DNA from: Rhodococcus jostii RHA1
GTDB taxonomy: Bacteria; Actinomycetota; Actinomycetes; Mycobacteriales; Mycobacteriaceae
DNA: 64,000 nt
Assembly (NCBI RefSeq): GCF_000014565.1
Contig: NC_008268.1
Coordinates: 6,142,501 to 6,206,500 of the forward strand
Reading direction: 5' to 3'
Positions 53,740-63,071 of this stretch are shown here, piece after piece. The notes beneath the pieces were generated by a model. It was not told the DNA's origin. It searched no databases and saw nothing but the letters and a program-made list of their open reading frames with translations. The position numbers and the translations under genes are program-made. How positions within the stretch are numbered: position 1 is the stretch's first letter; each line of letters opens with the position of its first letter.

Positions 53740-55046
53740 CCGGAACACTCGATCGCCGGATCGACCTCGTGCCTGCTCTCGTGAGCGATCACGCGCCGAC
53801 GTGGGACGGGGCCGTCTGGGTCGGCGAACTACGCGGACCCGTGCAAGACGACACCGAATACCGGCTGGAGCGCGCCGAGGGGTATCGGCGTGCCCGGCTG
53901 CTCGTGCGAGAAGACCGCACCCTGCTGGGATTCGTCGAGATGGACATCGAGGACGGCCGACTCGAGGCCGGTGCACTGCAGCGTGCACTGGACGGGCTGC
54001 TGCCGGAAGCGGTGGCCGAAAGCATCGCCACCACCGACGCATCCGGCCCCTCCGTCACCGTGGTGGTCTGCACCCGGGATCGGGTCGACAGCCTGAAGGT
54101 CGCCCTCGAATCGATCCTGTCGCTCGACCATTCCGACTACGAGGTGATCGTGGTCGACAACGCATCCCGCACCGATGCCACGCGGCGGTACGTCGCCGAA
54201 CTCGGTGACCCCCGTGTGCGCGTCGTGACCGAGCCCCGCCCGGGCCTGTCCCGGGCGCGCAATGCGGGCGTTCGCGCGGCGAACACGGAGATCGTCGCGT
54301 TCACCGACGACGACGTCGTCGTCGACCCGCACTGGCTCACCGAACTCGTCGCCGGCTTCGGCGCCGGGAAGGCAGTGGGGTGCGTGTGCGGAATCGTCCC
54401 GAGCGGGGAGATCCGCACACCCGCGCAGGCGTACTTCGATCAGCGGGTGGGATGGGCGAGTTCCTGTGTCCCACGGTTGTTCGACCTCGCGCACCCACCC
54501 GCCGACGTGCCGCTCTTCCCGTTCCAGGTAGGCGTCTACGGGACCGGTGCGAATTTCGCGGTCGATCGGCAGGCCGTGTTCGCGCTGGGGGGTTTCGACG
54601 AGGCGCTCGGGGCGGGAGCCCCCACCGACGGTGGCGAAGACCTCGACATGTTCTTCCGTGTGCTGCACTCCGGGCGGCAGCTGGCGTACCGGCCCGGGGC
54701 GGTCGTGTGGCATCGGCACCGGGCGGACAACGAGGCGCTCGCCGTCCAGGCGCGCGGCTACGGCCTCGGGCTCGGCGCGTGGCTGGCGAAGATCGCCGTC
54801 GACCCCCGCACCGCCTGGCTCGCAGTGCGCATCGCCGTGCGGCAGGCGCCGGCGTTTCTTCGTCTGTCGCGGAAGATGTCCCGCGTCGCCACCCCTCCGG
54901 ACGGTCTCGCCGACGACCTTCCCGTGGGGATCGGGGCCACCGAACTGCGGTCCATCGCGCGTGGCCCGCTCGCCTATCTGAAGGCCCGCGTGGAGGGCCG
55001 GGATCCGGCGCCGATGAGAGGGATGACCCATGAGCGCCCATCCTGA
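53736..55046 (+). CDS. GT2-type glycosyltransferase with extra N-terminal domain
   Basis: 436 residues. Residues about 1–105 are an additional domain without a clear match (TEYRLERAEGYRRARLLVRED and on). The GT-A core follows: VTVVVCTRDRVDSLKVALESIL, VVDNASRTDATRR, ARNAGVRAANTEIVAFTDDDVVVDPHWL and GGEDLDMFFRVLHSGRQLAYRP (the ED-containing acceptor motif). The same N-extended layout is seen in mycobacterial-type GT2 proteins in polysaccharide loci. It overlaps the next gene by 17 bases, so expression is coupled. Confidence 0.86.
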   Translation: MTGTLDRRIDLVPALVSDHAPTWDGAVWVGELRGPVQDDTEYRLERAEGYRRARLLVREDRTLLGFVEMDIEDGRLEAGALQRALDGLLPEAVAESIATTDASGPSVTVVVCTRDRVDSLKVALESILSLDHSDYEVIVVDNASRTDATRRYVAELGDPRVRVVTEPRPGLSRARNAGVRAANTEIVAFTDDDVVVDPHWLTELVAGFGAGKAVGCVCGIVPSGEIRTPAQAYFDQRVGWASSCVPRLFDLAHPPADVPLFPFQVGVYGTGANFAVDRQAVFALGGFDEALGAGAPTDGGEDLDMFFRVLHSGRQLAYRPGAVVWHRHRADNEALAVQARGYGLGLGAWLAKIAVDPRTAWLAVRIAVRQAPAFLRLSRKMSRVATPPDGLADDLPVGIGATELRSIARGPLAYLKARVEGRDPAPMRGMTHERPS

Positions 55047-56805
55047 TCTCGCCGGCCGCACCGACCGCACCCGGTTCGCCACCTGGTTCGGACCGGCGGA
55101 CGCGCCGCTGTTCGGCGTCGTCGACCTTCCTGTCGACGGCCGCTGCCGCGGTGCCGTCGTCCTGTGCCCGCCGATCGGCAAGGAACAGGTCGACTCGTAT
55201 CGCGGAATGGTGTACCTCGCCCAGCAATTGCGGGCTCGGGGGCTTCTGGTGTTGCGGTTCGACTACCGCGGCACCGGTGACTCGCCGGGCGCCCAGGACG
55301 AGTCCGACGCGGTCGCGGGGTGGCTCGACAGCATCCGGACGGCCGTCGACTTCGTGCGCAGCTGCGGCATCACCGACATCGGGCTGGTCGGCCTCCGGGT
55401 CGGCGCCCTGCTCGCCGCGCAGGTCGCCGTGACGTGCGGTCCGGTGCGGGCGGTGACCCTGTGGGATCCGGTGGTGCGCGGCCGCGCCTACCTGCGCAAG
55501 CAGACTGCGCTCCACCAGCTGGTGGTCGGTCCCGAGGACGCGGACGATCCGCGGGTCACCCTCATCGGTGCGGTGCTCGCACCGGCCGCGGCTACGGCCC
55601 TGTCGGCGATGAGTCTGCGAGCCGCCACTCCGCCGCCGGGCGCGAAGGTTCTGATGGCGTTGCGGGACAGCGAGGTCGATTCCGTCGGGATGCGTGAGGC
55701 CGTCGCGGCCTGGAACGCCGAGCACTTCACGGTTCACGACTACGAATCGTTTCTCGAGCCGGCGGACTTCGTGGTCCGGCTCCCGTTCGGCGACATCGAC
55801 CGGATCGCCGACTGGATGTCCGCGTCCTTCGGCAACCACCACACCGGTGCCACACTCGATCTCCGCGCCACCGCCGTCGTGGATCGGACCGTCGACGGCA
55901 GGCAGGTCATCGAGACTCTGGGCTTCGAGGGAGCGTCCGAACTCTTCACGATCCGCACGTCCGTCGCGACCGAGCGGGACGCGGCGCACACCCCTGCGGC
56001 GCCGACGGTGATCTTCCACGGCACCGCCGGCGAGCACCGCGTCGGGCCCGTCCGGCTGTGGGCCGAGACTGCCCGCGAACTCGCGGCCCACGGGATCGTC
56101 AGCGTTCGCTTCGATCGCCGCGGCACCGGTGACACCGGCACGGTGCAGCACGGCGAATCCACCACCATCTATACGGACGAATCCCGGGACGACGCCGTCG
56201 ACATCATCTCCGTCAGCGGTGCGCAGCCCGAATCGGCTGTGCTCGTGGGCATGTGTTCGGGGGCGTGGAACTCGAGTTACGCCGCCCTCCGGCGTCCGGT
56301 CCGGGCGGTGGTCCTGGTCAACATGGCGGACTGGACCATTACCCGTAAAGCCTTCGTGAAGCAGTCGACGATGGACGCCGGCCAGGGTTCCCTGACGGGT
56401 GCCGCGCTCGCGCTACTCCACCGGTACGCGGCGACGTCGAAAAAGTACCTGCGGGTGTGGATGCCGTACCGCGGCTGGTTGTGGCTGGGCCGGGCCGGGT
56501 TGCTGCAGGTGCCGGAGGTCATGCTCGCTCCGCTGAACGACCGTGGCGTGCACACCACCGTCCTCCTCTCACCGATCGACTACGCCGCATTCGTCGAGAA
56601 CCAGGGAGAACGCAGCCTTCGCCGGCTCCGGCGCGCCGGCTGGAACGGACGCCTGGTGACGTACCCGTCCGGCGATCACTCGCTGTACAGCACCGCCCTG
56701 CGGGACAGGGTCCTGCGGGACGTCCTCGCCACCGCGCTCGGTGAATTGACCGTGGACAGCGTCGACGACGCCCGTGACGATTCCCGGCCGGAATTGGTCG
56801 GGTAA
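55030..56805 (+). CDS. Tandem alpha/beta-hydrolase protein with non-serine nucleophile elbows
   Basis: 591 residues made of two alpha/beta-hydrolase domains. Each has an oxyanion/strand segment typical of the family: VLCPPIGKEQVDSYRGM with RFDYRGTGDSPG in domain 1, and VIFHGTAGEHRVGPV with RFDRRGTGDTG in domain 2. The nucleophile elbow normally reads GxSxG. Here it is GLRVG (121–125) in domain 1 and GMCSG (407–411, C409) in domain 2. Domain 1 is probably non-catalytic, and domain 2 could be a cysteine hydrolase or acyltransferase. In this operon it may act on acyl groups of the polysaccharide or on a carrier. The start has AGAGGG upstream. Confidence 0.83.
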   Translation: MSAHPDLAGRTDRTRFATWFGPADAPLFGVVDLPVDGRCRGAVVLCPPIGKEQVDSYRGMVYLAQQLRARGLLVLRFDYRGTGDSPGAQDESDAVAGWLDSIRTAVDFVRSCGITDIGLVGLRVGALLAAQVAVTCGPVRAVTLWDPVVRGRAYLRKQTALHQLVVGPEDADDPRVTLIGAVLAPAAATALSAMSLRAATPPPGAKVLMALRDSEVDSVGMREAVAAWNAEHFTVHDYESFLEPADFVVRLPFGDIDRIADWMSASFGNHHTGATLDLRATAVVDRTVDGRQVIETLGFEGASELFTIRTSVATERDAAHTPAAPTVIFHGTAGEHRVGPVRLWAETARELAAHGIVSVRFDRRGTGDTGTVQHGESTTIYTDESRDDAVDIISVSGAQPESAVLVGMCSGAWNSSYAALRRPVRAVVLVNMADWTITRKAFVKQSTMDAGQGSLTGAALALLHRYAATSKKYLRVWMPYRGWLWLGRAGLLQVPEVMLAPLNDRGVHTTVLLSPIDYAAFVENQGERSLRRLRRAGWNGRLVTYPSGDHSLYSTALRDRVLRDVLATALGELTVDSVDDARDDSRPELVG

Positions 56806-56807
56806 TC

Positions 56808-58181
56808 ATGGGATCCCCGACAGCGACGCAGTCGCACCTACGCGCGAAGCACCGTGCCGAGCAGGCACCGCGATCCGCGGGGCGGAATCTGCAGCTCAAC
56901 TCGATGGCACTGATGCTGTCGAGTGTCGTCACCGGTGTACTCGGCCTCACCTTCTGGGGTGCGGCCGCGCGATTGTTCCCCGCCGATCAGGTGGGCGTGG
57001 CGTCCGCACTCATCTCGACGGCGATCATGCTGTCGACGCTGTCGAATCTCAGCCTGGGCTCGATGTTCGAGCGCTTCCTCCCCGTGGCGGGCCACCGCGC
57101 GGGACCGTTGCTGGTCAAGGGTTTCGCCGCGGTGGCCACGCTGGCCTTCGTGTCGGCCGTCGGGCTCATCGTCCTCGGTCCGCGGGACACGCTGTTCGAG
57201 AACAACCTGGAAATCGCGATCTATCCGGTGTTCGTCGTCGTGCTCGCGCTCTTCGCCCTGCAGGACCAGACCGTCTCCGGGCTGGGCGTGGCCCGCTGGG
57301 CGGCGTCGAAGAACGTCTTCCACGCGCTGGCCAAACTCCTCGCGGTCGTGGTGCTCGCGGCGTCGGGGTCGGCGCTCGCCATCGTCGCGTCCTGGGGGGT
57401 CACCGCGGCGATCGCCGTTGCGGTCGTGTTGACGTCGATGGGCCTGCGCATTCGGTCCGACCCTCGGTACCGGCAGGTACCCGCGCTGCCGTCCAACAAG
57501 GAACTCGGTGTGTACTTCGGCTCCTCGTACGGCATTTCGGCGCTGGGGGCCATCGCCCCGCTCGTCGTCCCGCTGATCGTCGTCACCCGGGTCGGCACCG
57601 CGGCGAACGCCTACTTCGCAGTGACGTGGTCGATCGTCAGCGCCCTCTACATCATGGTGAACCTCATGGTGGGTCCGTTCGTCGCCGAGGCCGCCGCGCA
57701 TCCGGACAAGATCGTCAGCCTGTCCCGCCGGTTCGTTCGCACCATTGCCGCGGTCGCGGTGGTAGGCGGATTCGGGCTGGCCTTCGTCGCGCCGGCGGCG
57801 CTCGGATTCATCGGCGACGAATACCGGGCGCAAGGAACTCCTCTGCTCCATCTCGCCGCGGTATTCGTGCCTCTCACGGTCATCGGCGCCGTCTACGACG
57901 GTCTCGCGCGGGTGTACCGCCGGCTGACCCTCGCCGTCGTCACCCAGTGCCTGGCCACGGTGGTCATCATCGTCGGCAGCCTGGTCTTCAGCGCGTCGGT
58001 CGGCGTCGCGGGGGTGGGCTGGGCGTATCTCGCCGCGGAGACGCTCACCGCCGTGATCCTCGCCGGACCGCTCATCTCCTGGCTCCGCCGACTCCAGAAC
58101 CGCTCCAAGTGGGAGCGGTGGCTGGCGAAGAAGAGCGTGAACCAGCAACCGATGTGGCAGGTGTCCGATGTCGACGCATAG
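56808..58181 (+). CDS. MOP-superfamily polysaccharide flippase (Wzx/MurJ-like)
   Basis: 457 residues with about fourteen hydrophobic segments. The first helices read LMLSSVVTGVLGLTFWGAAARLFPADQVGVASALIS, the pattern of polysaccharide flippases. It would export lipid-linked glycan of the second locus and is distinct from the flippase at 22527. The last stretch (WERWLAKKSVNQQ) is cytoplasmic. It overlaps the next gene by 14 bases. Confidence 0.86.
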   Translation: MGSPTATQSHLRAKHRAEQAPRSAGRNLQLNSMALMLSSVVTGVLGLTFWGAAARLFPADQVGVASALISTAIMLSTLSNLSLGSMFERFLPVAGHRAGPLLVKGFAAVATLAFVSAVGLIVLGPRDTLFENNLEIAIYPVFVVVLALFALQDQTVSGLGVARWAASKNVFHALAKLLAVVVLAASGSALAIVASWGVTAAIAVAVVLTSMGLRIRSDPRYRQVPALPSNKELGVYFGSSYGISALGAIAPLVVPLIVVTRVGTAANAYFAVTWSIVSALYIMVNLMVGPFVAEAAAHPDKIVSLSRRFVRTIAAVAVVGGFGLAFVAPAALGFIGDEYRAQGTPLLHLAAVFVPLTVIGAVYDGLARVYRRLTLAVVTQCLATVVIIVGSLVFSASVGVAGVGWAYLAAETLTAVILAGPLISWLRRLQNRSKWERWLAKKSVNQQPMWQVSDVDA

Positions 58182-59412
58182 AGCCAGTTCCCGCGACCTG
58201 ATGCGCAGCGGGAGCCGGATGATCACCGCGATCGGTCCTGTCCGACTGCCGAGCATCGGCGAGATCCGCGACACGCTGACGCAGCTCGCGCACGCGGGCG
58301 GACGGCACACCCCGATCGGCCTCGTCCCGACCACCGAGTCACGCCGGTGGCAGCACCGACCGCAGGACTTCCTCGGGCAGGTACGGGATCTCGGACCCTG
58401 TACCCGGGAGGAGGTGCCGCAGCTGCTGACCCGGCTGGCACGGTCGGGTGCGTCCGCGTACTCGCTGAACGTCGCGGTCGCGGGCGATTTCCTCCTGCTC
58501 GACATCTCCCACGGACTCGGCGACGGCAGGCTCGCGCTGTCTCTCGTCCGTGCCGTTGCCGGTGGACGCATGGGGACGCCGGTTCCGGAATGGGCGCGGA
58601 CACGCGACAGCGCTCTACCGCTCGCGTGCGCCCTGGTCCGGACCTTCGCGTCGTCCCCCACGCGTGTCGTGAGGCTCCTCGAATCCCGTCGCGCTGCCGC
58701 ACACGGTTCCGGATCCGCCGAGGTGGTCGTGCCGTGGCACGGCGCGCCCACCGCGGTCATCGCGTCGACAGCGTCGGACACCACCGCGGAACTGCGTCGC
58801 TGGCGGGATCGGGAAATGCCCCAGGCATCGGTGTCGTCGTTGCTGTTCGCGGCCGTCTCGCGCGCGATGCGCAGTCGTGGTCTGGCGATCGACGACGAGG
58901 TCGACGTCCTCTTCGACTGCCGCCGGTACCTCCCGGAGGCCGCGACGGTGAACGGCAATTTCGCTGCCCTGGTGCGGTTCTCACTGTCGGACCCGGGTGA
59001 TGCCGCCGAGATGAGTGCGGCGATCGCGCAGGCCACGGCGTCGGGCCGGCCGCTCGCCTCGCTCGCACTCAGCACCGCCACGTTCCGCAGGCGGGTGCGC
59101 ACCGGTGTTGCGCACGCGCGGGCCACTCACGTCGCCGCGGACCCCCGGGCGAGGCTCGTGTACTCCGACATGGGACAGGCCGCACTGCTGGCCGATCTCG
59201 ACTGGACCGACGGGCCCGGCCGGCGTCTCGTCACCGCGCTGAGCGAACCGGCCGACCCTGCGTCGATCGTCTTCACCGCGGTGCGCCACGGTCCCGACCT
59301 GGACGTGTCGGCGTCGCTGCACGACAACGTCTTCGACCCCGAACTCGTCCGCAGCGCCCTCGCGGACGCACTGTGCGACCCACTGTCTCTACTGTCTCGA
59401 AGGATCTTCTGA
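58168..59412 (+). CDS. Condensation-domain-like acyltransferase (HxxxDG)
   Basis: 414 residues. The catalytic motif DISHGLGDG places His at 115 and Asp at 119 with the following Gly, as in the condensation/PapA/wax-ester-synthase superfamily. A second-half segment (SVSSLLFAAVSRAMRSRGL, then VLFDCRRYLPEAATVNGNFAALV) matches the DFGWG-region half of the fold in position but not in motif. Such enzymes esterify hydroxyl groups with acyl thioesters. In this operon it probably acylates the exopolysaccharide or its lipid-linked unit. The acyl donor is unknown. Confidence 0.78.
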   Translation: MSTHRASSRDLMRSGSRMITAIGPVRLPSIGEIRDTLTQLAHAGGRHTPIGLVPTTESRRWQHRPQDFLGQVRDLGPCTREEVPQLLTRLARSGASAYSLNVAVAGDFLLLDISHGLGDGRLALSLVRAVAGGRMGTPVPEWARTRDSALPLACALVRTFASSPTRVVRLLESRRAAAHGSGSAEVVVPWHGAPTAVIASTASDTTAELRRWRDREMPQASVSSLLFAAVSRAMRSRGLAIDDEVDVLFDCRRYLPEAATVNGNFAALVRFSLSDPGDAAEMSAAIAQATASGRPLASLALSTATFRRRVRTGVAHARATHVAADPRARLVYSDMGQAALLADLDWTDGPGRRLVTALSEPADPASIVFTAVRHGPDLDVSASLHDNVFDPELVRSALADALCDPLSLLSRRIF

Positions 59413-59414
59413 CC

Positions 59415-60086
59415 ATGCCCTCACACGTCCTCGAGACCTCGAAGCGCGCTCCGCTGTACCTCACCGTTGCCGTACTGCAGTTCTTCGTCGTCGAATTCCT
59501 CGTCGCCGGCACGTGGCGCGGTCACTACAGCTACTCCGCCAACTTCGTCAGCGACCTCGGCGTCCCGTTCTGCGGCACGGACGGAAACGCGCCGTGCAGC
59601 AAGACATCCCTGCTGATGGACGCGTCGTTCGTGGTGACCGGACTGGCCTACCTGGTGGCCGCCGTCCTGTGGCACCGCATCGAACGGGTGCTGCCGCCGG
59701 CCCCCGTCGTCTTCCTGGTGGTGGCCGGGATCGGCGGAGTAGTGGTCGGTCTCGCGCCGTCGAACACGCATTGGGAAGTGCATTCGCTCGGCGCCACGCT
59801 CTTCCTGATCTTCGGCAGTCTCTTCACGCTCACGACGGCACTCACCGTCCGGCCTCAGATATCCGGACCGGCAACGTACGTCGCCCTCGCACTGGGGGTG
59901 CTCGGACTGGTGGGGTACTTCTGCTTCACCTACTCCTGGGACCTCGGTCTCGGCGTGGGTGGTATCGAACGGGTTGCGGCCTACTCGGCGATCCTCGGGT
60001 TCGTCGTGTGCGTCCACCTCGTGACACAGCTGCAGTCGGTCCGACGTTCGGCTGTCGGCCCGGTCGGAGACGGTGCCGGTGCATAG
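59415..60086 (+). CDS. DUF998 integral membrane protein
   Basis: 223 residues with about six hydrophobic helices and the DUF998 features: FVSDLGVPFCG after the first helix, VGLAPSNTHWEVHSLGATLFLIFGSLF, and a final VCVHLVTQL. It begins two bases after the acyltransferase stop and overlaps the GH16 start. DUF998 proteins have no settled function. Their presence in actinobacterial envelope loci suggests a membrane partner or transport accessory. Confidence 0.8.
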   Translation: MPSHVLETSKRAPLYLTVAVLQFFVVEFLVAGTWRGHYSYSANFVSDLGVPFCGTDGNAPCSKTSLLMDASFVVTGLAYLVAAVLWHRIERVLPPAPVVFLVVAGIGGVVVGLAPSNTHWEVHSLGATLFLIFGSLFTLTTALTVRPQISGPATYVALALGVLGLVGYFCFTYSWDLGLGVGGIERVAAYSAILGFVVCVHLVTQLQSVRRSAVGPVGDGAGA

Positions 60087-60915
60087 GCAGCTGAACCGTC
60101 CACGCAGGACCCGCGCCGTGTCCGCGGCGACGGTGTTCCTCGCGCTCGTCTGCATCGGCGCCACCGGGTGGTACGCGTCGAGCGATGTCGCCCAGGCATC
60201 GAGGAAGGGCGAGTCGGTGCTCATGTTCGACGATTTCGTCGGGCCCGCCGGAACCTCGCCCGACCCCCGCTACTGGGGACACGCGGTCGGGGGAGGCGGC
60301 TGGGGTAACGACGAGGCGCAGGTGTACACGGACGATCCCGCCAATTCCAGGCTCGACGGCGAGGGCAACCTCGTGATCGAAGCCCGTCCCGACGGATCGG
60401 GGTACACGTCCGCCCGGCTTGTCACCCTCGACCGCTTCGCATTCCAGTACGGACGGGCCGAGGCCCGCATCAAGCTGCCGAGCGGACAGGGCCTGCACCC
60501 GGCGTTCTGGTTGATGGGCACGGACGTCAACCGTGTGGGCTGGCCGCAGTCGGGGGAGATCGACGTGATCGAGACGATCAACGACGCGTCGTTCTATCAC
60601 AGTGCGCTGCACGGCCCGTCCGCGGACGGCACCCCGTGGGAGGTGAAAGCCGAAGGCAGCGGAAACATGTCGGACGATTTCCACGACTATTGGGTGGAGC
60701 GGTCGCCGGACCGGATCACGTTCGGCATCGACGACGCGGTGACGGGCGAGTTCTCGCGTGCCGACCTGGACCCGGGGCAGGAGTGGGTGTTCGACAAACC
60801 GTTCTCCCTGTTGCTGAATGTCGCCGTCGGTGGACGGTGGCCGGGCGACGTCGGAGCCGACACGACGTTTCCCGCGGCGATGCTCGTCGACTGGGTGAGG
60901 GTCACCGATGAGTGA
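60073..60915 (+). CDS. Glycoside hydrolase family 16, membrane-anchored or secreted
   Basis: 280 residues. The N-terminus has RRTR then a hydrophobic segment (AATVFLALVCIGATGWYA, about 18–35), a signal peptide or anchor. The catalytic motif is EIDVIE at 162–167, with nucleophile E162 and acid/base E167, in a beta-jelly-roll. GH16 enzymes cut beta-1,3/1,4-glucans or galactans, or transglycosylate. Start is GTG at 60073 or 60079. Within a polysaccharide operon it probably trims, releases or remodels the polymer outside the cell. A paralogue lies at 63072. Confidence 0.9.
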   Translation: MPVHRQLNRPRRTRAVSAATVFLALVCIGATGWYASSDVAQASRKGESVLMFDDFVGPAGTSPDPRYWGHAVGGGGWGNDEAQVYTDDPANSRLDGEGNLVIEARPDGSGYTSARLVTLDRFAFQYGRAEARIKLPSGQGLHPAFWLMGTDVNRVGWPQSGEIDVIETINDASFYHSALHGPSADGTPWEVKAEGSGNMSDDFHDYWVERSPDRITFGIDDAVTGEFSRADLDPGQEWVFDKPFSLLLNVAVGGRWPGDVGADTTFPAAMLVDWVRVTDE

Positions 60916-63016
60916 TCTCCTCACTGTGGAGCGCCTCGACACGAGGGCTCCGGAGCTGCCCCGGTACTACGACGTCGCCGCGCTGGCCTCGGCGGTCGCG
61001 GGACTGACGTCCCTGGCGCCGCTTCCGTCGTCGGTGAGTGCGGTGCTGCTGACGGTGTTCGTGTTGATCGGACCGGGGCTCGCGATCGTGACGTGGTTGC
61101 GGATACCGCTTGTCGCAGCCGTCGCGGCCGTCCCCGTTCTCGGGTTGTCCGTGGTGACTGCGGCCACGACCGTCCTGGCCTGGTTCTACCGATGGCCCGC
61201 GACGGGTCTGCTGCTGGTGATGGTCCTGGCCGTCGTTGCGTCCGCGCTGCGGCACCGCTGGCAGGACACCGGCGCCGAGCCGGTTCGCGCGGTGACCGTG
61301 CAGCAGATGTCGTTCCGTCTGTCGCAATGGTGGCACGCCGCCCGCCGGAACCGGCCGCTGATCCTCGTTGCCGTGGCCCTTGCCGCGTGGGTGGTGGTGC
61401 TCTTCGGTCTCGGCTCCACCGCGTATTCACAGTTCGGTCTGCTGTTCGTCGGAAGCGGTCCCGGCCTCGTGGTGTGCGCCCTGATGATCCTCGGCGCGTT
61501 CGTCTGGGCTCTTCGCGAGAGGGCTGTCGGGACCGCTGCCGTTGCCGTGCTCGGCGTGATCGCGGTGGAACGGCTCACCCCGACCCTCGTCACCGACGTT
61601 CCCATCTACGGGTGGACGTACAAGCACCTCGGCGTGGTCGACTACATCCAGCAGTTCCAGACTCTGCCGCCGAAGGGCGTCGACATCTACGGCGAGTGGC
61701 CGGGCTTCTTCACCGCATTCGCGTGGTTCGGCGACATCACGTCCGTGGACATGATGTCGATCGCCCACTGGTTCGCGCCGGTGATCCACGTACTGCTGGC
61801 CGTCGTGATCGCCGTGATCGCCCGGCTCCTCGGGTTCGGCATGCGGGTGGCACTGACGGCCGCGTTGGTGGCGGAACTCGCCAACTGGGTGGGGCAGGAC
61901 TACTTCTCGCCGCAGGCCGTCGCCCTCGTCATGGCACTGGGTGCGGTGGCCCTGCTCGTGGTGTCGACGGAGCACCGCTCCGCGGCGTACCTGTCGATCC
62001 TCGTGTTCGCAGCCCTGGTGCCCACCCATCAGCTGACCCCGTACTGGCTGTTCGGCGTGACGGTTGCATTGGCGGTGACGCGGAAGATCCGCCCGTGGTG
62101 GCTCCCCGTTCCCTACTTCGCGATCCTCGTCGCCTATCTCGTTCCCCGGCTGGACATCGTTGCACCGTACGGGCTGCTGTCCGGTTTCAACCCGGTCGAC
62201 AACGCCGCCAGCAACGTGACCGCCGTCGGCACGTTCGGGAAGATCTTCACCTCCGCCGTGTGCCGATCCCTGTCCGCGGGCATCGTCCTGCTCGCCGTGG
62301 TCTGCGCGATCCTCCTTTGGCGTCGCAAGCGTTCCGCCTGGGTCGGGACCGTCATGGCGTTCAGTTCGTTCGCGCTGCTGGCCGGTCAGAGCTACGGCGG
62401 TGAGGCGATCTTCCGGGTCTATCTCTACGCCGTGCCCGGGTGCGCGATTCTCATCGCGCCGATCCTCGTGGACGCTCTCACGATCAGGTTCCGGTCCGGA
62501 GTGCTTCGCCGAGTCGTCCCGGTCGGACTCGCGAGCGGACTGGCCTACGTGACGTTCGCGGGCCTGCAAGGCTATTTCGGGTTGTGGTCGCTCGTCATCG
62601 GATATCAGTCCCAGGTGACGTTCGCGGAGGACATCCTCGCGAACGAGAAGCCGCCGGCGACGGTCATGTCCCTCTATCCCGCCGGTCTTCCCACTCGGAT
62701 CAGCGCCGACTACATCAAGTTCGCCGTCGTCGACAAGGATTTCGATCAACCCTTGCTGGCCTTGCCCCCGGCCGTGCTGGAGGGCTTCCCCCGCGGCGGC
62801 CAGATCGAGATGCTCACCGCGGATGCGGCGGAACGCGACGGCGACACGTATCTCGTGTTCAACACGCAGGGCACTGCCGCCATCCGCTACTACGGTTATC
62901 TACCCGACGGATCCGTCGAGAACTTCGAGGACCAGATGCGGTCCAGCCCCGACTGGTCCGTGTACGCGCAGGACGACAACAGCACGATCTTCCGTTACAC
63001 GGGGCCGCGCCGGTAA
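60908..63016 (+). CDS. Large multi-spanning membrane protein, polymerase or GT-C-like
   Basis: 702 residues with about fourteen hydrophobic segments from residue 20 to about 560, then a roughly 140-residue C-terminal extracytoplasmic domain (LYPAGLPTRISADYIKF and following). Between helices, a DVPIYGWTYKHLGVVDYIQQ loop resembles GT-C acidic loops. The topology suits a polysaccharide polymerase (Wzy) or a polyprenyl-phosphate-dependent glycosyltransferase. I cannot choose between them. It overlaps the GH16 gene by eight bases and is followed by another GH16 gene, so the three likely make and process one glycan outside the membrane. Confidence 0.75.
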   Translation: MSDLLTVERLDTRAPELPRYYDVAALASAVAGLTSLAPLPSSVSAVLLTVFVLIGPGLAIVTWLRIPLVAAVAAVPVLGLSVVTAATTVLAWFYRWPATGLLLVMVLAVVASALRHRWQDTGAEPVRAVTVQQMSFRLSQWWHAARRNRPLILVAVALAAWVVVLFGLGSTAYSQFGLLFVGSGPGLVVCALMILGAFVWALRERAVGTAAVAVLGVIAVERLTPTLVTDVPIYGWTYKHLGVVDYIQQFQTLPPKGVDIYGEWPGFFTAFAWFGDITSVDMMSIAHWFAPVIHVLLAVVIAVIARLLGFGMRVALTAALVAELANWVGQDYFSPQAVALVMALGAVALLVVSTEHRSAAYLSILVFAALVPTHQLTPYWLFGVTVALAVTRKIRPWWLPVPYFAILVAYLVPRLDIVAPYGLLSGFNPVDNAASNVTAVGTFGKIFTSAVCRSLSAGIVLLAVVCAILLWRRKRSAWVGTVMAFSSFALLAGQSYGGEAIFRVYLYAVPGCAILIAPILVDALTIRFRSGVLRRVVPVGLASGLAYVTFAGLQGYFGLWSLVIGYQSQVTFAEDILANEKPPATVMSLYPAGLPTRISADYIKFAVVDKDFDQPLLALPPAVLEGFPRGGQIEMLTADAAERDGDTYLVFNTQGTAAIRYYGYLPDGSVENFEDQMRSSPDWSVYAQDDNSTIFRYTGPRR

Positions 63017-63071
63017 CGGCCACGTCGCGTATTCGGTCACGACCGGTCACGGCGACGCCTAGCATCGGCAC

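Noticed and set aside
56838..59126. 762-codon minus-strand frame
   Set aside because: Antisense to the flippase and acyltransferase genes; no domain and a compositional shadow.
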